Of a DNA stretch of 64,000 nucleotides, positions 63,824 through 64,000 are shown piece by piece. The position numbers were made by a program, and so were the translations under genes. The notes beneath the pieces were generated by a model. That model was given only the letters and a program-made list of their open reading frames with translations. It made no database searches and was not told the origin of the DNA. The DNA is from Polaribacter sp. (GTDB lineage: Bacteria; Bacteroidota; Bacteroidia; Flavobacteriales; Flavobacteriaceae): NCBI GenBank assembly GCA_029250685.1, contig JAQXEU010000037.1:62001-126000 (forward strand), in the 5' to 3' direction. Positions within the stretch are counted from its first letter, which is position 1. The number at the start of each line of letters is the position of its first letter.

Positions 63824-64000
63824 TTTTTAATTGTATTGAAATTGAATTTACACAAAAACGCAATCCACTTGGTTCTGGTCCGTCAGGGAATACATGTCCT
63901 AAATGTGCATCACATGTATTACACAAAACTTCTACACGAATCATTCCATGACTTGCGTCTTTAATATATTTTATGGCATTTTCTTTAATGGGTTCTGTAA
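63813..64000 (-). CDS. msrB: Peptide-methionine (R)-S-oxide reductase, C-terminal part
   Basis: Repairs the R form of oxidised methionine. About 62 C-terminal codons are visible; the start is beyond the window. The zinc-ligand pair [12 protein letters not shown] and the catalytic Cys in GLRFCVNS are seen, so this is an authentic MsrB. The end overlaps the msrA start by 11 bases. Confidence 0.92.
   Translation of the reverse strand, partial: TEPIKENAIKYIKDASHGMIRVEVLCNTCDAHLGHVFPDGPEPSGLRFCVNSISIQLKNEK

Overview
The window is a contiguous piece of a low-GC chromosome from a marine-type member of the Flavobacteriaceae (Bacteroidota), close in gene content to Polaribacter or Tenacibaculum. The reasons are the type IX secretion/gliding set gldKLMN, flavobacterial families (DUF6588, DUF5916, DUF5117-type metalloprotease, fused SecDF, tricorn-type S41 protease), promoters of the TTG-N19/20-TAnnTTTG kind, and start codons that mostly lack a Shine-Dalgarno sequence. 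No tRNA, rRNA, prophage, transposase or CRISPR array was seen. It is mainly housekeeping DNA with a few notable regulatory and broken elements.

Layout. 1-6.7 kb: 3' end of topA, a degenerate arginase-fold gene, then gldK, gldL, gldM and gldN, closed by a terminator. 6.7-13.2 kb: FAD oxidoreductase, DUF983 protein, ABC-F ATPase, a PLP enzyme of the ACC-deaminase family, a LysM glucosaminidase, a gamma-carbonic anhydrase and a very basic secreted protein. 13.3-25.3 kb: MscS channel, a six-hairpin glycosidase with a jelly-roll insertion, a zincin metalloprotease, a DUF5916 protein, an alpha/beta hydrolase and lysS. 25.4-27.2 kb: a probable structured small RNA with its own promoter and terminator, a DUF456 protein, and two tandem TonB-C-like genes, the first broken by a frameshift in a T run. 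27.2-39.4 kb: the hpt-adk-obg cluster, secDF, fhs, a DUF4412-like protein, mdh, a DUF6588 protein and gyrB. 39.6-41.0 kb: a membrane-anchored XRE regulator followed by a CPBP protease.

41.2-47.9 kb: a complete tryptophan operon trpEGDCFBA. It is preceded by a previously easy-to-miss leader: a consensus promoter, a 15-codon leader peptide with three consecutive Trp codons, alternative hairpins and a terminator 12 bases before trpE. This is the architecture of ribosome-mediated attenuation. Two palindromic REP-like elements sit inside the operon, before trpD and before trpA.

47.9-64 kb: an FKBP lipoprotein, tricorn-like S41 protease, two-domain CDGSH protein, amidohydrolase and M28 peptidase lipoproteins, a TPR protein plus TonB-receptor-like barrel pair divergent from ftsE, two glycosyltransferases (the second without a usual start codon), and msrA with the 3' part of msrB.

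The most rewarding regions are the trp leader (41232-41388), the small RNA (25384-25525), the frameshifted gene at 26134-26588, the GT4/GT2 junction near 62400 and the ligand-depleted arginase homologue in the gliding-gene cluster. All calls were made by reading sequence and recalling families; no database search was run.
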